Below are positions 33,900 to 45,867 of a stretch of 64,000 bases of DNA, in pieces. Origin of the DNA: Lineus longissimus (Eukaryota > Nemertea > Pilidiophora > Heteronemertea > Lineidae); contig NC_088314.1 of the NCBI RefSeq assembly GCF_910592395.1, positions 3,164,001-3,228,000 on the forward strand, in the 5' to 3' direction. The first letter of the stretch is position 1; the number at the start of each line of letters is the position of its first letter. The position numbers and the translations under genes are program-made. The notes beneath the pieces were generated by a model. The model was given only the letters and a program-made list of their open reading frames with translations, made no database searches and was not told the DNA's origin.

Positions 33900-34150
33900 C
33901 TCGTCATCAATTATTGATTTAATGGCAACATATTTCGCCCCTTCTGGGATTTGCACATGTCCCAATGTATCCAGGGCCTTTTTGTACACTATGCGCCGAG
34001 ACAGTGTATTTTTAGCTCCTCAATAGAATTTAGGACGTCTCGCCTCGTGCAGGGGCTGTCGTGTCCTGTCACCAGGCGTGTGTGTTTGCATCATCTGACA
34101 GTCTAAATTTGCATTGTCCGTGTTAATATTGCGATGACGTTTTGGGGGTT
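33900..34150. promoter_or_regulatory. GC/CpG-richer patch, possible regulatory element
   Basis: Within an AT-rich region this patch holds 'atgcgccgagacag', 'gacgtctcgcctcgtgcagg', 'ggctgtcgtgtcctgtcacc' and a CRE-like 'gcgatgacgttt'. It carries no supported exon. The role is inferred from composition only. Confidence 0.2.
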
Positions 34151-37100
34151 CAGAAATCTTGCAGCCGAAAATAACTCTCCTTTTGAGATTGTCCAGGAAG
34201 AGAACAAATTACTTTTTTCAGTCTGAATGGTGGAATTGTCATGTTGGTGTAGTTCAAGCTATCTGTGGTATGGCAAGCACTATATCCCTTAATGACAGTA
34301 CTGAACAAACCGCCCCGGTGATCCTGCCTCCATGCGATCCGTGTCAATTTGAGGTTAATCTGTCTGTCCACGAATATTCATGTTACAAACTTTTACACAC
34401 GTTTGACAGAATTTGAAATGCAAAAAAACATCAAAGATAATACCCCGGGGTAACGCATGTGGAGCATCCTTGTAAAATGTGTGATTGGGGACACTTAAAT
34501 CCAACAATGCACTGAGATTACCAAGACAGCTTCAAAGTATGTATCGAGATTTTATGTGAACTTTTCATTATGACTATAGTAAAAATTATATTACTCATGT
34601 AGATGTCTTTGGCACTAAAAGTCTCCTGCTATATACTCTGGAGGCAAAATAATTTACCATTTTGTATATTTTTGACTTATGGGGTACAGGACAATGCAAA
34701 AGATGTCCACTATTTAAGAAAAGCATGGAACTGCATAAAAAATCCAACATCAAATGACTCCATATTCATAGATTATGAAGGTAACTCCTGTCTCCATCAA
34801 AAGTATCTTGGATGAAAGATTGAATATCTCATACTTTCAATCTCAACTCGGACAGAAAACCATTGTAAAACAGAAACCTTAGAGGGACAGAAACTGGTAC
34901 AGTTTTGATTAAATTATTGTTTCACTCTAAGATATTCTTCAGGAAGTGCTACTCCTCTGTACCGACAAAACAAAAAATGCATCTTTGTTCTTTGATTTAA
35001 AACCATTGTGGCGCAGTCTCCCTCGAGCAGACTAAACAAAGTGCTGTGATTGTCGACTCATCGCATCTTCGATTAAGAACAGGCCGAGGGCATCTCGTGA
35101 ATTTTTTATGTAAAATGGAATAATCTTTACGGGTCCTTGAAACAAAGGATTTTGAATTTCAAAATGTGCTTAAATGTAGCCAGTAGCATTTTGGTTGTAT
35201 TTTATTGAGCCTAGCTTGGCTGCACCTGCATGGAAGTTCTCCAGTAGACCATATTTTCTGTCATCCTTCGACCCCACCCAGGGGTTTTTCCCGGTGAAAT
35301 GACACATTTTTGACACATCAAAGATTTTCTGCCGCCAAATTGAATTATGAGTTTGAAATGGCATTGGCATATTTTTTGCATTAACCTGGCAAATTCTAAG
35401 CAAATTTAAAAAGGTTTGGGGGAAATTTTGATGTTTTCTTTGTCACTGTTGACCCCAGCCAATTTAAGATGCTATTTTCAATGGATTTTCTGTTCACGAC
35501 GTCTTCATGAGCTCTGCAGTCTACGCAGATGAGGAGACAGATTTAGTTTAGTTCAAGAGGTTCTTTGCAGACGTCACTACTTGTACTGATGGTGGTCGTA
35601 GCCCCAGGTGATGAATAATTTCCAGGGCTCGGAGCAGTTATGGGGAAATAATCAAGAGGTCAATGCCATATATTTCTATGTTTTATATCATAAAAAGGTA
35701 AAGGCACTGTTTCAAGGGAATAAATCAAGGAGGTGAATGAAAAAAAAATTGAAGCAGGCTTGCCTTGAGACTTGTAAATTTTAAATCATACAACAACAAC
35801 AAAATTAATTCATTACACCACAGTTTCTATTTCAGAGCTGATACCTTTTAAATGCTGTTTCTGATATTTCTGGGTTTGCTATCATTAAACTCTGACATGT
35901 TTCTGTATTTTTTGTCTTCTTGCTGCTTGGATAAACAGGTAGGTAGTTCTTTCTATAAGATATCACTGTGCTTTCATTTAAAATTGCATTTTCACAGTGT
36001 CGCTTTGTGAGAGAAAATGATTGAATAACGTGGCCTTTATGTAAAAAATGGTATTATAGCACAAAGAAAGAATGATGAACACACATCAAAGAGTTCTCTG
36101 GCCTTCTCCTGCCATAGTGCGCTACGATTTAAATTTGCATCGTCATATTCTTGCCTAAGGTTGCAAAAATCTTCACAAATCTATGAAAATGTCCCACGTG
36201 TCTCCGTGAGACATAAGACACCTCTCCTTGCTATGCGAGAATAGAAGGTGGTGAAATTGGCCTAACGAGTCGATGATATTTTCAATAGATTCAGAATTTC
36301 TTTATTTCTTTAGAAGTTTAACACCCTTGACACCTTTCGTTCAATGAACTCGCACCTAAGTTCAATAATTACGAAAAAAGTGTTCAGTTTCGATTTTATC
36401 GTAATTGCAGGGTGCGAAACGCCTTTTCTCTTTGATCTGAAGAGCATCGCACTCTTTTTGTCAGGTTGGCGGAGTTGTGATACTGGAGAAGTTATGCTAT
36501 CATTTAAAAAAATCTTGATTAATTATTTAAGCGATGCTATCTTTGTTTTGATCAGAATTTGAATATGCCCAGCGATGTGAATTGGGTGCAAATTGAGTTG
36601 TTCCGATCTCAGAAAAAAATCAATTACAAATTTTCATCACCTTCGAATTTCTTCTTCAAGAGAATTAGTCATCCAAGGTATGGAGCTAAATATGTTCCGA
36701 CATGATACTAAGGCACCCAATTAATGATTTCTTTGGTAGACTTTATCAAGAATTTGGGGTGGGTTCGGTAAAAATTCAGCCTAATAAAAATTGCGGGTGT
36801 GATATAATTGATGTGTCATATTTGCTCATGTGGAAGTTGATCGAGAATGAAGGACAAGATTGTGCAGATAGATGACTCCGATTCTTTTGTAGTGGACCAG
36901 GTTATTTGCTGCAGAGCTGCACCTTCAAACCTTTGGAGCAAAGCACGTTACATGGGTGCTGGTTCCCAGATCTGTCGGCCTTCTCCAAGGCTGAATGAGA
37001 TGTACAGCTAGACTAATTTAGTTAGATTTTGTATCACTTTGTATCAATTCTTGTATCATAGAGTTTAATCAGCTGTTTCTTTGTAAAAAGGAGTAGCAGA

Positions 37101-37179
37101 AAAAACTCTATTCTCATGAATGGCTCTGCTTTATCTAACATGCCAACACTACCATGACTTCCTGCCCACATTGATGCTG
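34151..37179. other. Stretch without a supportable gene
   Basis: Frames at 34159-34416, 34603, 35170 and 36344 lack splice context. An octamer-type ATTTGCAT occurs near 36134 and an (ACA)n run near 35790. Nothing else stands out. Confidence 0.45.
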
Positions 37180-37370
37180 TTGTGCAGCATACGTCACACG
37201 GTCAAAGCATCGCTGTGAGGCATCATTTCCTCTTCTGATTGGCTCATTGGATTTCCACTCTCCTCGACGAGATTGTGATCAACGAACCAAAGGTACTTGC
37301 AACGATATTTCCCGTCTTCTAACGGAGCGCTGCAATTTGTGTTCCCTTGATCGACCCGAGATGATTCATA
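37180..37370. promoter_or_regulatory. Promoter-like patch with CRE-like and paired CCAAT motifs
   Basis: The patch shows 'atacgtcacacggtcaaagc' (CRE half site TACGTCAC and a GGTCAAAG half site), then 'ctgattggctcattgg' with two reverse CCAAT cores 9 bp apart, and 'aacggagcgctgcaa'. This resembles an NF-Y-type core promoter. No transcript could be attached on either strand. Confidence 0.3.
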
Positions 37371-39949
37371 TGGTACTAAGGATGCTGAATCCCCGTATCA
37401 CAGAATAAAATTTAATAAGCCCAGAAATTACTTAATTTGCTTGCTACTGAGTGTTTGCATCTGTGCAACTCAGTTTCAATAGAGTTGTTGCATCAGTTTG
37501 GTCCAATGTGAGTTGGTCCGAAATGTCAGTGTACAAATACACTCTCTCATGTATAAAACGTGCAGCTATGTTAGCATGGAACTGAACAGTTCGTTTCATC
37601 GCAGAAATGCCTAAAAACAAGTTGCATCTAGACACAAATTTCCTGCATGACGTTGAGGGTGTTTTGGCAATGTTTGCATGAAATTTGGAATTGTGATTTG
37701 CAAGGTCTTAGCCTTAGGCTACGTGTTGATCTTACAAGGATGGCATCGGACTCCCTCTAGTTAGCCCTACATGGTAGAGGTAGAACTAAAAATGATGATT
37801 GGGAGGCAAGATAGTTATTCTGGGTAGACAAGGTTGTAGACGATGCTGATGAGGAACTTCTTGCTAGAGGCAGAGATTGTGTATGTTTAGGTTGTGTCGA
37901 TCGTGAGGAATTCCTGTGGTGGTTGAAACTAACATGTATGTTATACACTTTCAACTGTTCCTTATATGTCTTTCATATCAAGTTTTGTTGATGGGCTGGT
38001 GACGTGTTGCTGAGAATCTGGTGTAGTCATGTAATGAAAGACAATATAGACCAGCCACCAAGGTGAATAGAGGTATCAGTTTTGTCAATAGTGGAAGTGA
38101 CAGAACACTGGGTGCAAGAGCCAAATACAGAATATATTTATTACAGAAAGAAACACGATGGTTAATGCTACGGTGTGTGTCAAACCCTTGTAGGGGCATG
38201 TACATGTAGCATGATGATTCTAATCGCACACTTGGTTCCCCAAATTAGTCCACAATCTGGAGGGTCTCGTCGGAGGAGATATAGCCATGGGCTGAAGTGG
38301 TCTTAGGGATACCATCACTAAGCAACAGCTGTGTAAGCAACTAATTGGGCCAATTAGGGTCCCCTGCAACACCCTGGGTGCAAGGGTGAGTCTGGGTAAT
38401 TGGTTTTAAGTGTGGATGTACATGTATGTCGGTAGGGGTTTGGCCATATCATTAGAGCACACAGAGTGTGAACCACATCACATTTGGGGATTCTGTGTTG
38501 TCAATCAGTTGGCACATTTTGACACGATCGAATTGTGGATGACCTTTCTGTGCAACTGTGGACATTGCCAAAACCACATTTCTGATTTTATCTGATTTTC
38601 CCATTTTGTTGGTCCAAATGTCAACATTGTTGAGACTTAAAACCTTTGGTTAATGCAATCTTCTCTTCATTGGACCTATATAATACTAGTACAGTAAAAT
38701 AAAAGTAAGTGGACAGTTTCACTTTTGAGAACTTTTCCTGCAACTAAGAAAGAAATGCCCCTAAGTTCTCTTCTTTAGGAAAATATTGCTTTAATTCATA
38801 TTCAAGGTAAGTCAGAACAGCCGATTTTTGAGATATTTCCTGTGTTTTGATATTTTGTTGTTGGTAATTCTAACTCATTGGCGGTTGTAGATCTGTAGTA
38901 TTCCTTGTTGTACAGGTGTGATACTTGATTCTGGGTTCAGTGCCCCTTGTTTGGTACCTGATGCTTTGGTCACTGACCCCATGTTTGTGTTGATGGAAGG
39001 TCAGTGTACGTGGTGTTAGTTGTCAGTTGAACTTTCTTAAGTTCAAATTGCCTTATTTTATACCCTTGCTGAAATTGGAGCTACCACATTCTACCAGCAG
39101 TATTCAGCTGGGATTGTAAGAAATTTGAAAGATTGCCCATTCCTCTTTACTTTCGATCTATTCCCAAATCTGTTTAACAGCTTAGTGAGAGGCCTGCTTG
39201 ACCTCTTGTGAAGCGCAGTGTTTCTCCTTTGGCAGAACATGACTCCTTCATAATTTTTTAACTATTTAAGTCTTTGATTTAAATCTTAATCCAAGGCTGA
39301 AGATGCCACCATCTATTAGTGTCACCATGTCCTCCAGAAGGCAAACATAGATAACCAGCTAGGACATAATTCATTTCAACCACTTTTTGTGCCCTCCAGC
39401 AAAAAAATCTTAGATGAGTAATGTGGAATAAATTCTTGTTGAGAATGAGTAATCTTGCCTGATAGGAGCGTGTCACCATATGGTCGGTTAATAATAAACT
39501 ATCGACTCGGTGTTCAAATCGATACCATCTTGAAATTTTGATCAGCCCCACCCCAGGGGTATAACGCAGGAGATGTGCAGATCTGGGCCTGCTCCTCTGC
39601 AGCTGATGACATCACATGTGCATCGGTAGCATGACAAGATTTTGAAAGATATGGCCGACTCTTCCAATGAAGCTAAAGTGATATCTGCCAATTAAGTGGT
39701 AGATGTCGATTGTCTGAAGAACTTTGGTATTGCTGGCTTTTCTTAATGTTTACTCTGAATCATTATAATTTTTCTGAATGAAGCACCAGATCACAAGTTA
39801 GTGCATGCCTATCCTTCAGTTACAAACATGCCACATACCAAAGGTAGATTAATCTATCATTGCTAAAATCACTGATAGTTTATTGGAAGGGGCCTAGCTG
39901 TTGCTGATTCTTTGCTTCTCGAACAATCATAGATACTCCTGTCCCAGCC
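37371..39949. other. Stretch without a supportable gene, one 17-bp palindrome
   Basis: Contains TACATGTA palindromes at about 38191 and 38416 and a palindrome with 8-bp arms, CTAATTGG-G-CCAATTAG (38341-38357), in a GC-richer patch at 38230-38400. No exon candidate is convincing. Confidence 0.4.
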
Positions 39950-40425
39950 CTACTGCAATATTGACTACAAAACTTGACTCACACAGCCGACACAGCCTTC
40001 ATATATTTTCTGTGATTGCCTCAGTTGACTTCAATGTCAAGTTAATTATCTTTTCCATGATAAAATGACGGTCATCAAAACTTAGGAACTAGATGGACCT
40101 CCGCATTGCTGCACATTTGTGTCACAGATTGCAGCAAGACTGAGTTCCCAGTGATGACACAGCCCTGCCCAATTCCCATAATTGACTTAATGGCCTTTCT
40201 GCCGGCCAACATCCATGTTGTTTGGCATGGGTTATCTCCAGAAATCGTAATGCACCTACCACATTCCTGCACATTTGTGTCGCAGATTTGCTCAATATTG
40301 ACTCCAAATCTCTTCCAAATGATGACACAGCCGTCATATCTCTTCCTGATTCCTGCAATTGACTTCAAAGCCTTTCTTCCATCACCCATGCTGATTGGCG
40401 AGGGTTATCTCCGCAAATTGTAATC
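39950..40425. repeat. Degenerate tandem repeat, three units of about 160-170 bp
   Basis: Units 2 and 3 share 'cctgcacatttgtgtcgcag' (40111/40269), 'gatgacacagcc', 'attgactt(c)aa...cctttct' and 'gggttatctcc' (about 40229/40402). The first, more degenerate unit at 39955-40045 matches unit 3 in 'caatattgact', 'gacacagcc' and 'ttgacttcaa'. Spacing varies from 158 to 173 bp because of indels. Both strands are open through units 2 and 3, giving 104-105 codon frames that are repeat artefacts. Confidence 0.85.
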
Positions 40426-43400
40426 ACCGTGCAGTTTGATGCATGTAATTGTCTAATTGTTGATGTTATCGGCTGGCGGTGGTTACGTAACACGGAAGGA
40501 CTTGATCAGAGTCTTGGTGAATCACTCAGTGATTGCTAGATGATGAGCATGATGGGACTGGGATAGGGATTGATTCTCCAAGGTTGACCAGAATCATACT
40601 GATTGGAATAGCTGTAACTCGTGTCAAGGCGAGGTGAGTAAACATCACTGTACCTAGTAAGTTTTGTTTGCTTCCAAAAGATATTCTTGGTTTTAGTTTT
40701 CTTTCATACATTCAGAATCTTGGTTGATTGACAATGCCTTATTAGTCAGTTTATTGATGAAGGCTCTCATAAGTTTCATTGCTTGCAAATATTCTCAACC
40801 CTCAGGTATGCGAACTATTGCCCAAGGATATTCACCTTCTTCAATGGGTTTCCATTATTCTACTTGCTTAGTCAATGCTAAAGCAGTTAAGCTGATACCA
40901 ATTTCTTCTTAAATTCATGTCTCAACTCCACCTTATCATCTGCCTCGTTAAATGTTTTTGTTGGTGTTTACATTTCAAGTTCATACTCTCTTTTAAATCC
41001 AGCAAAAAGATCACACTTTGCCTGTGGGTGTTTAGACTCTTCTGTTTCATTTGAATCTCACAGCAATTAGATCAAACTAACGAACATAGGAGGAAATAAC
41101 GTGTTGCTTCTATGGTTGAACTTCATCAAATTAGAAGAAATCACTTGAGGGTATTTTTGTTCTGGACGGCCAACAGGTGCCTGTTGTTTCATTAAAGAAA
41201 ATTGTGGTTTCATTCACAGACTATTTGCTTTATAAAAAGGATTTTCAGTATAATTGGTCAGATTGATTACTATCGGCAAGAGGTGCATACTGGTGCTTTT
41301 AAATTGATCTGTTAAAGAAATCAGATAATTGGGATGATATTTTTTACTCTTGACATCTAGTTTAGGTGCAGGAATGTTGTAAAGGTCCATGATAGTCTTT
41401 ACTTTGATTTAGGTGCGGTTTTAAAGATTAAAGTTATCAGCAACCTAGCAATTATCTGAACAGAGTCATACCAATATTGCCAAGCTAACCAAAATGAACT
41501 TTTATCAAGTTAGATAAAGCCTGTGGGAATAGTTTGGTTTAGTTAAGCCTGATAAGAACTTTATAAATCAACTTTGCAGTTTTAAGTGATGTGCATGCAG
41601 GCTCGTGGTTCACCTTTGAGACCTTTGAAGAACAGAATAAAATGAACTGGTATGGTTCCTCTTGAGGTTGAATTTACGTCTGAAAAATACATGTAAATGT
41701 AAGTTCGAAGTACATTCTGACAGTATACGATGTGAGTTGCAGCCAGTATTCACAGATCAATACCAAGCAGGAGCTCAGCTGTAGCAGCCATTGGAGTCTG
41801 ACGACGTCAGTTCTGCCGTTTTGGAACAGAGGGAAGCACAAGGCATGTTTTGTGCCGTACCAAAATTGCAGCGTTGTGCGCAATGAAGATTTCTGAATCT
41901 TGATACAGTGGAATTAGTATTTGTATTTTTAACTGCAGTTACCTCAAGTTATTTGTATTATTCCAAGGACTACAATTAGTCGATTAAACTTGATTTATTT
42001 GCAATAAAGATAGCGGACATTTGCCAGCCTCTGCCATAAGAGCGATACTGTGGTCATAATTACCCGCTCTTTCTCTTGATAAAAGTTTTAAAGCTCTTTT
42101 TTTGCTAGATTTATCAGGTTTTAGGCCAGGGTTGTGCACATCTAATAGAGATTTCACGTGTACTGTAGATTTGCAGAATGTTTATCTTAGGAATTTGTGG
42201 ATGAGCAAAAAAGCATTGATTGATGGGCGAACTCATTTCAGCTTTTTGGTAGAAAGCTGGCTTCTGTTGCAAATAAGAACCCCACTGAGATGATAATGCA
42301 TATCACTGTAATGTCCAATAATGCATTAATAATGCATAAATTAGGGTTAAGTCATTTCAATATAACTTTCTGGCTGCTATTTGCCTGTGGAATATCTCAG
42401 GTGTGGCCATTTCACTAACACTCATGAAATACAAGACGCAAAGTTTTTTTCGCACACCTCTGATTCTAAGCAGCCGACTTCAACAAGAACAATGTCATTA
42501 ATATTCGGTTGACAAAGTCACATTGTTTACCCATTTTTTTCTTGGGCGGTAGCAATTTCTGTTGAAGAATGATTCAATCTGCAAACAAATAATAAGGCTA
42601 ACATGCTAACCTTCACAGCTTTGATGGTTGCCATGATAGCTGCAGACCGACAATATCAACAACAACAACTAAACAATCAACAAAAGAAAGGTTGCAATAA
42701 AATTTCATGATCGAAGTTGCACCTGCTTTGCAAAAACTGCAGTTCAGAAAAAAATCAAGGTTCAATATTGCAGAGCCGCCAAACGAAGGTGAGAACCAGA
42801 ACACCCAAAATATTTACAACAGAAATTCCCCTTTCGATATTGATGCTTACCACGATAGCTCTTCTTGAGAAGTGCCAGAACCAATAACCAGGAAAAAATC
42901 TGACAGAACCACGAAAATGACATTGCTTCTTAGTCTCGTTAATAATTTGTGTAATGGGTGTGAGAATATATTACATCCTCACTTAGTTGTCTGCGGCACA
43001 TTAAGAGCATAAATCTCACAATGCTAACACATTAAGACAATCTGGTGCACGTTTCATCGGTCGTTCATGAACTCAATGATCATTTACAGTCTGTTCCATG
43101 TTAACTTAGACATGGAATCTACATGATAGACCGTATGTAATGCAAAGCTTGTCTAAGTTTATAGAGGGTTTATAGAGACTTACTTGAGAGGTGTGATATA
43201 GCTCACTGCGATTTAGAGGGAAAACTTGGGTGTGGGATTTAGGTGACCAGTATTTGCCTCCATGCGCCCTCTCGATGTAGCATGAGACTAATTGCTGATC
43301 ACTAATAACGATTTCCGCAAGTGTTGTGAGGTGATTTTGGACATGTCTAGAAAATCTTATAGTTACATTCAGTTTTGGTGAGATGTTCGTTGCAGTCTGA

Positions 43401-43451
43401 AATCAGTGCGTGTTATTCAGTTTGTAAGTTCGGGTTCAGGGGTTTTCAAGA
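40426..43451. other. Stretch without a supportable gene
   Basis: A possible donor 'aaggcgag|gtgagt' near 40634 follows an open frame, but the opposite strand is equally open (40526-40711) and the acceptor is weak. The remainder is AT-rich unique sequence. Confidence 0.4.
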
Positions 43452-43609
43452 TAAAAATGATAATGATAATACTAATAATAGTGTACATGTATGTACATGA
43501 ATGAAGAAAAAAAGTAAATGAAGATAAAAAACGTTGAGGATACACGGGGAGTCGAACCCGTGATCACAAGATCGAAAGTCCAGCATTCCAACCGTTGAAC
43601 CACAGAGGT
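43452..43609 (-). mobile_element. tRNA-derived SINE-like unit (tRNA head plus ATT/ATC tail)
   Basis: On the minus strand the head (43609 to 43537) has an A-box TGGTTCAACGG, an anticodon-arm-like 'ctggactttcgatcttg' and a B-box GGTTCGACTCC. Its overall size of about 73 nt matches a tRNA, with TTC (Glu-type) in the anticodon position. The acceptor arms do not pair and the T-arm has one extra base, so it is not a functional tRNA. After a short T-rich body the unit runs into a degenerate ATT/ATC simple repeat (43452-43490), as SINE tails often do. A lone tRNA pseudogene is the alternative. Confidence 0.55.
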
Positions 43610-43650
43610 TTGTTATGTTAGGTTGTAGATTTTCCTGTAATAGCCAAGCT

Positions 43651-43715
43651 ATGGCGATATGAATCTTGTGTGAAATAGAGCGTCATTTTATTTCACACAA
43701 GCTACATATCACCAT
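43651..43715. repeat. Hairpin with 26-bp arms and 13-nt loop
   Basis: The left arm 43651-43676 (atggcgatatgaatcttgtg...) pairs with the right arm 43690-43715 over 26 positions with about four mismatches, clustered in one internal bulge (aat against cta) plus a single site. The loop is 'agagcgtcatttt'. The size and single short loop resemble a microRNA precursor or a very small MITE. It lies about 40 bp upstream of the SINE-like head. Confidence 0.7.
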
Positions 43716-44965
43716 GATGTTGAATTCGTTCACCATTATGACCATTTTGTAGTAGTCTGTACTTGGTGAACCTTGGCTCACGATTTTTTCCCACAACAGA
43801 CAACATCAAAAGAAAGCGGGAGTTTAGGAGAGAGTTAAAAAGGCGGACTTCACACTGAGACAGGAATAGCCGACCACTGGTTCCTTGGTGCGACAATCTG
43901 AGATTTTCCACATGATTTCTTTCTAAATGCAAACAGTCCTTTTATAAAGACATCTAAAATCAAATTAAGTTCATTATGCGCATGCAGCGGGCGATTAAAA
44001 TTTTAAACCTTTGTCTTCTGGTTGCACTGTCAGACTTCACAAATTAAACAGCATGTTTAGCCTCTTTAGTGTGAGCATATCAAAAAGAATTTACATTTTA
44101 GTAATGAATTACGAGACTTGAGTCAAAGACCTGAAACCCTATGGTTTCCATGCTAAGAAAACTGCAGCAATTATCAGCAATCTTTCAACCTTTGAGTTGA
44201 AAGTGTCGCTCTTTTGATCGAGATGTTTCCATTGAATTTAAAGTTTACATCGGAACAAGAAGCAGATGCGAGTTTTGATGACAAAGTAAAGACTGAAAGT
44301 TGTCCATCAGGGGATCTTTCATGTTTTCTTAAATTTTGTAGATCAAGGAAAATAACAGGTTACCTTAATCTATATTGCCAGGGCCCTTCTTCTCATTGAC
44401 CAGCCTCTTGGACTTCCCAAGACATCTAAAAAGTAGTCACTTTTTAGTTGGTTGAAGTTGAACCATTAGGCGACCTCAAAAACTCATAGGAGACCAGGTA
44501 ACACGGTTTATTCATAATCCAGTGCAAGAAAGCTGTGGGTCATGACCATTTTACGACATTGGGCTGTCTGCCACACTTAGAAATGTAATCAAAATTATAA
44601 TTCGAATTATCTGTACTATCACATATCTTTCTGGATGAATTCAGATCCCAACAAAGATGATGACGAAGCAGAACCCACCATCTCAGTGACACCGTTATCA
44701 GAAAATTGTCTCCTAATATCGCGACATTCTTTTTAATTTCGATCGGGTAACCCGAGGGTATATGATAGAAAACAGGCTGATAAGTACTCATAGACAAAGC
44801 TGTGGTGCTCCCGGAAGGAGTCTATGATTCATTCATATTGGGTAACTGAATTTGATATTGGCAGAGACAACATGATTACAAATCTGTGAACAGTATCAAA
44901 ACAGAAAAACAGCGCTTAGGGAAAAGGATACAGATCCGTGCAATTGACTTTGTTACTCATTGTTG
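43716..44965. other. Stretch without a supportable gene
   Basis: Short chance frames only (43702-43932, 44214-44399, 44540-44797). No repeat or RNA feature seen. Confidence 0.4.
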
Positions 44966-44970
44966 GTCTG

Positions 44971-45220
44971 TTGCATTAGAACTTTACTATTACACTCTGT
45001 AGATTTTCTACAGATTTTACATGAAATATACTGGTAAATTTAGATCTAATCGAAGTGTAGCAATCGCTGTTTCCTTGGATCATATTGTGAGTCCATTGCA
45101 TTAGAACTTTACTGCAACATCCTGTAGATTTTCTACAGCTCTCGAGATGAAGTGTGTTGAAAATTGGAGCAATTTTAGTGTGGATCAAAATGTAGCAATT
45201 GTCGATTTCTTGGGTTATCA
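44971..45220. repeat. Tandem duplication, about 125-135 bp unit, two copies
   Basis: Both units contain 'ttgcattagaactttact' (44971 and 45096), 'tgtagattttctacag', and 'gtagcaat(c/t)g...tttc(c)ttggg/at(c/t)at' near 45056 and 45191. The drift from 125 to about 135 bp reflects small insertions in unit 2. The 145-codon minus-strand frame at 44976-45413 spans it and shows no family signal. Confidence 0.85.
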
Positions 45221-45539
45221 AGGTTATGCAGCAGCAGTGGTGCATGCCGAGCCTCATCTTCAGTAATCGATGGACTGTCTTGAAGATGCTCACTGACAAA
45301 GGCGTAGCTATGAATTTGATTAAGTTTTGTTTCAATGTTTGCTGCTGTCCCCTTGGGTCAGGGCATGGATTAAATTGATCAGATATGGGCGTCTTTCTGA
45401 TGAATATGATCAATTATCTTGGTAATATCTCATGATCATGGTAGTGTCTTGAGTCAAAATGCATGCTACTATATACTTGAAGAAACGTGAAGAAATCCAT
45501 TTCAAATTACATTAGATCAGTCTGAAAGAATCAGTGAAA

Positions 45540-45867
45540 ACCAACACATTGGGCATTCCCGAATGATTCCACCTCCCCAACATCGTGATCACACATCTAA
45601 CCCGCTGCTTCCTTTCAAATGAAGAGTAATCCCTCTCAGGTGAAAGTTCACCTGTCCGCGTGAAGAATCATCGTCAACTGTCATCGTAAACAACGCTGGC
45701 GATGTTTGCCATCTTATGAATGTTTCATGCGCATGTAATGGCAATTACGTTAACAAGGTATAATTCTTCCGAGTTTATCTGGCGGCTGCAGTGGGGTTTA
45801 TTCCTGTCATTTGTCACCTATCGCAGTGTCGGGAGAGAAATTTGTCTATTAACTTTCACCTTGCTCG
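45540..45867 (+). promoter_or_regulatory. CpG-rich patch: possible promoter and first exon of the 51-54 kb gene
   Basis: CpG-containing words cluster here ('acctgtccgcgtgaag', 'caacgctggcgatg', 'atcgcagtgtcgggag') and the patch ends at a good donor 'cttgctcg|gtgagt' (exon end 45867). It contains an exact 18-bp inverted repeat, CAGGTGAA-AG-TTCACCTG (45638-45655). If 45867 is a real donor, the next strong plus-strand exon is at 51240, where ATG follows the acceptor directly, consistent with an untranslated first exon. The link is inference. Confidence 0.3.

Noticed and set aside
36344-36562. 72-codon plus-strand frame
   Set aside because: AT-rich composition, no splice context and no recognisable motif.
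40075-40423. 104-105 codon frames on both strands
   Set aside because: Both arise from the same degenerate tandem repeat, and neither shows family resemblance or splice context.
40526-40711. Coding exon ending at 'aaggcgag|gtgagt' near 40634
   Set aside because: The acceptor is weak and the opposite strand is equally open, so chance is the simpler explanation.
43537-43609. Functional tRNA-Glu gene
   Set aside because: A and B boxes are present, but the 5' and 3' acceptor segments do not pair and the T-arm has an extra base.
44976-45413. 145-codon minus-strand frame
   Set aside because: It spans a tandem duplication whose two copies are not in the same frame; no splice signals and no family.
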